Below are positions 28,840 through 33,541 of a DNA stretch of 33,541 nt, piece after piece. Position 1 is the first letter of the stretch. Every line of letters begins with the position of its first letter. Location: positions 1-33,541 of IMG/VR virus record IMGVR_UViG_3300037493_003110, one strand, 5' to 3'. A program made the translations under genes and the position numbers. Under the pieces are notes generated by a model, which did not search any database, was not told where the DNA came from, and was given only the letters and a program-made list of their open reading frames with translations. This DNA comes from a virus.

Positions 28840-29154
28840 TTAATCTGCGTCAATCGCTGAAAGTTCGCGGCGTGCCCACACGCGGCCGGCATCACCGCCC
28901 CAAAGGAGCCACGCGATCTTGCCGGCGCTCGGATAGCCTGGGTTGCCACGACGCGCGGCCGGCGCTTCGAGATCGACCTCGTGCCGATCGAAGTAGGCGA
29001 CCATCCGGCGTAAGGTGTCGACGCTAACATCGCGCCCGTTCGACAGGTCGCGCGCGCGTGCGACCCCGATCTCGGTCCCACCCCGGCCATACTCGGCCCG
29101 GAGTTCGAGCCCATCGGCGGCCGCGCGACGGACGGCGGGAGGCGGGATCGGCAT
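28840..29154 (-). CDS. Conserved small head-region protein
   Basis: A 104-residue protein with the pattern GRDVSVDTLRRMVAYFDRHE, then RRGNPGYPSAGKIAWLLWGG and DAGRVWARREL. From memory, this motif set recurs near portal or capsid genes and in phage proteins of unknown function. A strong AGGAGG lies ahead; ATG 29154 overlaps the portal stop as TGATG, and GTG 29157 is an alternative. Confidence 0.72.
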   Translation of the reverse strand: MPIPPPAVRRAAADGLELRAEYGRGGTEIGVARARDLSNGRDVSVDTLRRMVAYFDRHEVDLEAPAARRGNPGYPSAGKIAWLLWGGDAGRVWARRELSAIDAD

Positions 29155-30641
29155 CACTCCTCCTCGGCGGTAATGTCGTCCATCTCCGGGATCTCGTCTT
29201 CTGCGTCGTCCTCCGGATCTGGTGCCGGCGCGGCCGGAGTCGTACCGCCTGCGATCTCGGCGGCGAGCGCGGCGGCGTCCGCCTCGGATAGGTACGGATG
29301 GACCTCGCGAAGCGCCATCGCGCGGGTCATGAGGCCGGCGTCCAAAAGCTTGGTGACGCGATCAACGGCGACCTGGATCTCGGCGGTCGACAGCGGGATC
29401 CCGTGGTAGGAGATGGCGTAGGCGGCCGGATCCTCGGGAAGCGCCGTCCCGAGGTAGCGGTTCGCGAGCTTGGCGCCGAGTGCGAGCATGACCTGGTCAC
29501 CGAGGCGAGCGGCCGGGATCTGCTGCCGCTGTGAGCGTCGGAGCGCGTCGCGGGAGATCGAGATCGCGTGGCCCGAGACGCCCTTGCTCGGCGCCTCATC
29601 GGGCGGACCGAGGCCGGCATCTTGCAATGCCTGTTCGACATACGACGCAATCACGCCCGACACGGCGGCCGGGTCCATCGTCGCGGCGAGCGTCGTGATG
29701 CTGCCGCCACCTTGCGCCGTGTTTGCCGTTCGCATGCGGAGGATCGTCGAAGGCTCGATCGTGATGTATGCCGACGACCCCTGACCAGCGATCGAGCCCT
29801 CGGGGATGATCGTCCCGGCCGGGACATCGAGATCGATCGCCACGCGGGTCGGATAGGCGTTATCCCGGATCCCGGCCAACAACCACGTCTGAAGACACCC
29901 GGCGTGGAGCTGCGCCGCGACCAACTCGGCCCAGACCCGCCACGCCCAGGTATGCGATCCCATCGCCTGATGGTGCAGGGCATACGGGATGATCTGTGCG
30001 CCGGCCACGTCGCGGTACGGGACGCCACCTTCGAGACCGCGCGTCTGCTCGGCCGTGACGTTCACCCACTGAGCGGCGCCGCCTTCATCCGAGACCCACT
30101 CCTCGACCATGTAGGGCGTCGGCGCCTCCGGCCTGGCGTCGTGCGTCTCGCGATAGAGGCACGTCCGGCCGTCGGGCTGCGGTACCTCCATCATCTCACG
30201 GATGACGAGGATCTTGTACTGATCCCTCGGATCCGTGATGACCTCGCAGCGATGAGGCAGAACGAGCCGATGAGTGAGACGGCGCGTCCCGCCCGACTCG
30301 GACACGTCGTAGCGGATGAGGCACTCACCCAACCCCAGAACGATCCGATGCGCCTGATGCCGGATTGGCCATAGGGTCGCGCCGGAGAGCGGCGCCAGGT
30401 CAGCGTCGCCAGCCGCGACCGTCGGCGGATCGAGGTATAGCAGGTTCAATGCGTCGATCGCGTACTTGTAGGGTGCACGCGACATGTCGACCGCGCTCGC
30501 GATCCGATCTCGAACGGTCTCGGCGAAGAAGCGACCCATGCGTTCGCGCAGAGCGGAATCCCAGCGGCCTTCGAGAAGCGACATCCGAAGCTCACCTTCC
30601 TCGATTCGTGCGCGCTCATGTGACGGGATCGGCAAGTACAT
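29154..30641 (-). CDS. Portal protein
   Basis: A 495-residue protein directly after TerL and before the scaffold-like gene, where the portal is expected. It contains ALNLLYLDPPTV, LPHRCEVITDPRDQYKILVI, HHQAMGSHTWAWRVWAELVA, IEPSTILRMRTANTAQGGGS and a C-terminal acidic tail. Twelve copies form the DNA entry channel. The start is ATG 30641 with GTGGGG ahead; a longer in-frame extension is unlikely because it would run into TerL. Confidence 0.83.
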   Translation of the reverse strand: MYLPIPSHERARIEEGELRMSLLEGRWDSALRERMGRFFAETVRDRIASAVDMSRAPYKYAIDALNLLYLDPPTVAAGDADLAPLSGATLWPIRHQAHRIVLGLGECLIRYDVSESGGTRRLTHRLVLPHRCEVITDPRDQYKILVIREMMEVPQPDGRTCLYRETHDARPEAPTPYMVEEWVSDEGGAAQWVNVTAEQTRGLEGGVPYRDVAGAQIIPYALHHQAMGSHTWAWRVWAELVAAQLHAGCLQTWLLAGIRDNAYPTRVAIDLDVPAGTIIPEGSIAGQGSSAYITIEPSTILRMRTANTAQGGGSITTLAATMDPAAVSGVIASYVEQALQDAGLGPPDEAPSKGVSGHAISISRDALRRSQRQQIPAARLGDQVMLALGAKLANRYLGTALPEDPAAYAISYHGIPLSTAEIQVAVDRVTKLLDAGLMTRAMALREVHPYLSEADAAALAAEIAGGTTPAAPAPDPEDDAEDEIPEMDDITAEEE

Positions 30642-30684
30642 CGGAAACCCCACGGAATCAGGTAGCGCGCCGAACGCCCGCCGG

Positions 30685-32127
30685 CTAGCGGCGCATCTCG
30701 ATGGCCGTCGGCTGCGGTGTCGCGCCCCGAACCCAGGTCTCTGCGACGTAGCCGAGCGCGTCAAGCGGATCCTTCAGAACGAGGCTCGACTTCAGCCCCG
30801 GCTTGTACGTCCGCATCGACGTGATCAGTCGGTTGCATGACTCATGCACCCAAAGACGTTGCGCGGCCAGCGACCCGTTCAGGAGCCGCAAGCGATATCC
30901 AACGCTTCCGCGCCGCTTATTCGCGGGGACGAACGCCCAGTCACCCGGGAGAGCCGGATCGCGTTCGGCCTTGACGACCTGACGCATGGCGTCTGTCAGG
31001 GCCTCGTTCATGCTGCCGATGTATCCGTACATCCCGGCGGAGTTGATGTCGCCGATCCGATGTGCGATGTCCTTCAGGTGAAGGCCCCTTCTTCGCACGA
31101 TCCGCCGGATCGCGGCCGCTTGTTCGAGGATCGGCACCTTGCCATCGCCGACCCACTCCTCCAGAACGTAAACCCCGCGCTCCGGAGAGTAGGCCGCCAG
31201 GATCGCGACCGTCCGATCTGATGCTTGCCCGTAGTCTATTCCGATCCCATACTCCGCGAACCGGGGTAGCCCGTCGTGCTGGCTGAAGATGTAGCGATCG
31301 GACCAGCCGGCGAGCTCGCGGTCACGGTGCTCGACTTGCCATTCGCCATCGATCACAACCGGGCGCTCATCCTCCGGTGATGACGCCCGGAACTCGGCGA
31401 ACCAGTCGGCGTCCATCGGGCGGCCCGACTTCGGGTCTCGGAGCGGCTCATCTTCGCCCTCCGGGATTGCGTACTCGGGACGGCACTTATAGTGCAGGTC
31501 CATCACTTCACCCTGGGCGCACGCCTCTCTGAGCCAGTCCGCTGGCGCGTTGATCGGGGTCAGGGTCAAGCGGATCGAGCCGTTTCGGCGAGCGACGCGC
31601 TTCTTCAGCTCTTGATAGACTCGAGGGCTGCACAGCTCGTCGATCAACACGTGGTCGATCGTCGCGCCGGAGAGCGTGAGGGCGCCTTGCCGATCGGTCC
31701 GAAAGTGAATGATCGAGCCATTCGCGAACCGAAGCGCGGCATATCTCCCGCGCATTCCCTTCACGTCATCGTATTGCTGACCGGGCGAGAGCTCATGACG
31801 AGGCGCCAGAGTCCAGGCTTTACCTTGGATTCCGACGCTGTGGGTGTTCGTCGGCGAGATCACCCAGGCGATGATCGGCGGTCGCTGGCCCCGAGGGTCC
31901 GCCGGGTGACGGCCTAGACAGCGGAGGATGACGTCGGCGATCCCGACGGTGCTCTTGCCGAGCCACTGATTGCCAGTCCGAAGCAGGACGATCGGCTCGG
32001 TCGAACGCAGGAACGCGCCCTGAGGCGGGGTCCATCGCACGTGATAGACATCCCAGGCGGTGTCGCGCGCGGCGAGCTCGGCAGCGAGGGCGGCCGCGCG
32101 ACGGAGAGCACCGAGGCCGGCGGTCAT
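30685..32127 (-). CDS. terL: Terminase large subunit
   Basis: A 480-residue packaging motor. ATPase domain: Walker A GNQWLGKST (residues 52-60), Walker B HVLIDE (159-164) and a coupling TLTP (188-191). Nuclease domain: IGIDYGQASDRTVAIL with Asp298, RIGDINS with Asp360, and KDPLDALGY with late Asp residues (453-456). It cuts concatemers and drives DNA into the head. The ATG at 32127 overlaps the Dam stop as ATGA; the long upstream extension lies inside that gene and was dropped. Confidence 0.92.
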   Translation of the reverse strand: MTAGLGALRRAAALAAELAARDTAWDVYHVRWTPPQGAFLRSTEPIVLLRTGNQWLGKSTVGIADVILRCLGRHPADPRGQRPPIIAWVISPTNTHSVGIQGKAWTLAPRHELSPGQQYDDVKGMRGRYAALRFANGSIIHFRTDRQGALTLSGATIDHVLIDELCSPRVYQELKKRVARRNGSIRLTLTPINAPADWLREACAQGEVMDLHYKCRPEYAIPEGEDEPLRDPKSGRPMDADWFAEFRASSPEDERPVVIDGEWQVEHRDRELAGWSDRYIFSQHDGLPRFAEYGIGIDYGQASDRTVAILAAYSPERGVYVLEEWVGDGKVPILEQAAAIRRIVRRRGLHLKDIAHRIGDINSAGMYGYIGSMNEALTDAMRQVVKAERDPALPGDWAFVPANKRRGSVGYRLRLLNGSLAAQRLWVHESCNRLITSMRTYKPGLKSSLVLKDPLDALGYVAETWVRGATPQPTAIEMRR

Positions 32128-33086
32128 GGCGCCACGATGCAGAACAGACTTGGAGCGGCGACGGGCACACAGCCGGGCGAACACCATAGACGTTCGCGGC
32201 GGTTGTTCGTCGTGTCCTTCGCATACCCGTGTCTCGGATTCCATTGGCGCGCAGTCCATCCGGCCGGCGGATCCCAGGTGCCCTCATAGCCGGCGACCAC
32301 GATCCGGAGCTTGCGATCCTCGCCGGCCATCCTTGCCCAGTCGCATACATCGCGCCATATCTTGTCGGCGTCGCAGCCGGTTCCATAGGTTCCGTCGGGA
32401 TCAAACCCCTCGGGATACGGCGGGTCGAGAAACACGCCGCAAGTGCCGCCGCCCGCCCTGAGCGGCGCGGTCGTGACAACGCGCGACCAGTCCCCGGAGG
32501 TGATCCGACATCTCCGTAAACGAGCGGAGAGAGCGCGTAGTTCGTCAGCCACAGATCCGATTCGATGCACGCCCATTCCGGCACAACTAAGGTACGGTAA
32601 CTGACGATTCACGCCCGTTCCAGCGCCATTTTTCGTGACACCTACCTCGGTGCGGACCCAGGGACCGGACCCGGAACACCATCCCGAGCCTATCCAGGCC
32701 GAGATGCCCCACACCCACCAACCGGCGATCTTCGGGTCGCAGTAGTCCGGGTCTGCCTCGAGGCGGCGCGTCATCGCTTCGCGACGCTCGATCAGCCAGA
32801 GATGACGAGCGGTGAGGTCCAGTTCGGACACCGGCCAGTCACACCATCCAGCGACCGCCTCGGCATCGGCACGAACGGCGCGCCAGAAGTTGACGACGAA
32901 CCCATCGGCATCGTTGATCGTCTCGGTTTGCGGCTCGGTTCGCGGCTCGGACGGGCGACCGAGTAGCACGGCGAGCGAACCGGCGAACGGTTCCACGTAG
33001 TTGTTTACAGGACCAAGCGCAGCCCATACAGTCGAGGCCGCGCGGGACTTTCCCCCAAACCAAGGGAACGGGGCGCGTAGTTTCAC
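32124..33086 (-). CDS. DNA adenine methyltransferase, D12 class (Dam-like)
   Basis: A 320-residue N6-adenine methyltransferase. Motifs: PFPWFGGKSR (residues 6-15), YVEPFAGSLAVLL (30-42, SAM binding), NDADGFVVNFWRAV (58-71) and catalytic DPPYPEG (221-227). The start is GTG 33086 with GGAGGTGGTGA ahead, overlapping the first late gene as GTGA. The gene lies inside the packaging module between a small gene and TerL, an unusual place. It probably methylates the phage genome to evade restriction. The recognition site is not predictable here. Confidence 0.92.
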   Translation of the reverse strand: MKLRAPFPWFGGKSRAASTVWAALGPVNNYVEPFAGSLAVLLGRPSEPRTEPQTETINDADGFVVNFWRAVRADAEAVAGWCDWPVSELDLTARHLWLIERREAMTRRLEADPDYCDPKIAGWWVWGISAWIGSGWCSGSGPWVRTEVGVTKNGAGTGVNRQLPYLSCAGMGVHRIGSVADELRALSARLRRCRITSGDWSRVVTTAPLRAGGGTCGVFLDPPYPEGFDPDGTYGTGCDADKIWRDVCDWARMAGEDRKLRIVVAGYEGTWDPPAGWTARQWNPRHGYAKDTTNNRRERLWCSPGCVPVAAPSLFCIVAP

Positions 33087-33478
33087 TCACCACCTCCGAG
33101 CGACGCCAGGTCACGGCCCCGACGGCGAGCGACCGAGGCAAGCACACGACCGAGGCGATCTTCGTCGACTTCGACCAGCGCCGAGATCAGGGCCTCCTCG
33201 AGCTCGGTCGCCGACCCGGCCACGCTGACCGCCTCACGTCGGGCAAGCTCCTCGGCGAGATCCTGGGTGAGACCTCGCCGGGTCGACATCAGCCGGGCGA
33301 TGCCCTGGAGGTCGCGATCCTCGGCGAGCCTCACGAGATGGTCAATGTGTAGGATCTGGCGCTCGATGTCGATGACGCGGTCGCGCTCCATCGTCGGCGG
33401 CGATGGCATCGGCACGACCTCAGGGTCGGAAGAACTATCGCGCTTGCCCCTCATGCTTCGTCGGTCGATTGTGATCAC
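33083..33478 (-). CDS. First late gene, possible small terminase subunit
   Basis: A 131-residue, highly charged, helical protein (IERQILHIDHLVRLAEDRDL, LEEALISALVEVDEDRLGRV). Being two genes before TerL, small terminase is a reasonable guess, but no helix-turn-helix is certain. GTG 33478 preceded by GAGG at good spacing was chosen; ATG 33454 and ATG 33409 are alternatives. Confidence 0.6.
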   Translation of the reverse strand: MITIDRRSMRGKRDSSSDPEVVPMPSPPTMERDRVIDIERQILHIDHLVRLAEDRDLQGIARLMSTRRGLTQDLAEELARREAVSVAGSATELEEALISALVEVDEDRLGRVLASVARRRGRDLASLGGGE

Positions 33479-33494
33479 GGATGAACCTCACGAT

Positions 33495-33511
33495 TCGCGA
33501 AACCCTCGCGA
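33495..33511 (-). other. Stem-loop before the first late gene
   Basis: TCGCGA (33495-33500) and TCGCGA (33506-33511) form a six-pair stem with a five-base loop, directly ahead of the ribosome site of the first late gene. Its role is unknown. No clear promoter is seen in the last 60 bases. Confidence 0.35.
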
Positions 33512-33541
33512 CCGGTGGGGGTTCTCAGCCTGGGGTCGGGG

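Noticed and set aside
31820-32584. 254-codon minus-strand frame across the Dam-TerL junction
   Set aside because: Unlike the frame in the cytosine methylase gene, it begins well inside Dam, lacks a good ribosome site and is Arg/Pro-rich throughout.

Overview
This 33.5 kb, high-GC window reads as a nearly complete or complete genome of a tailed double-stranded DNA phage. It carries large terminase, portal, scaffold-like, HK97-fold-like capsid, tail-tube, frameshifted tail-chaperone and tape-measure genes, a very large tail protein, an M15 endolysin, a recombination module and a replication helicase. No sheath gene is visible, so a long non-contractile tail (siphovirus-like) is the best guess. 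The sequence does not identify the host. Because the phage has QueC but no QueD or QueE, the host probably makes the queuosine precursor CDG.

Layout. (1) Positions 1-369 hold no gene but carry short iterated repeats that look like a replication origin. (2) Positions 370-7344, minus strand, are the early left operon. It starts with an XRE repressor-like gene and runs through a DpdA-like DNA base transglycosylase, QueC, several small unknown genes, a C5 cytosine methyltransferase that shares almost its full length with a second reading frame, a RuvC-like resolvase, tandem paralogues, a membrane protein and a VirE-type helicase. (3) Positions 7345-7543 are a compact divergent control region with two face-to-face promoters and at least three operator palindromes. 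(4) Positions 7544-11259, plus strand, hold small unknown genes, a RecT-family annealing protein, winged-helix proteins and a DEDDy exonuclease. (5) Positions 11234-33478, minus strand, are the late operon, read from terminase to lysis: small ORF, Dam methylase, TerL, portal, scaffold, capsid, connectors, tail tube, chaperones, tape measure, sialidase-like tail protein, hub, fibre-like proteins, endolysin and a holin-like membrane protein.

How it works together. The repressor probably controls both its own leftward operon and the rightward recombination operon. The left operon makes modified phage DNA (7-deazaguanine plus cytosine methylation) and replicates it. The late operon adds adenine methylation, packages the DNA and builds the particle. 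Most neighbouring genes overlap by 1 or 4 bases (ATGA, GTGA, TGATG), so translational coupling is pervasive and helped fix most start codons. No integrase, tRNA, CRISPR array or insertion sequence was seen.

Most notable: the fully overlapping reading frame inside the cytosine methyltransferase gene, a predicted three-way-junction RNA covering part of the capsid gene's ribosome binding site, the two-gene QueC-DpdA cassette, and the symmetric operator-promoter switch.
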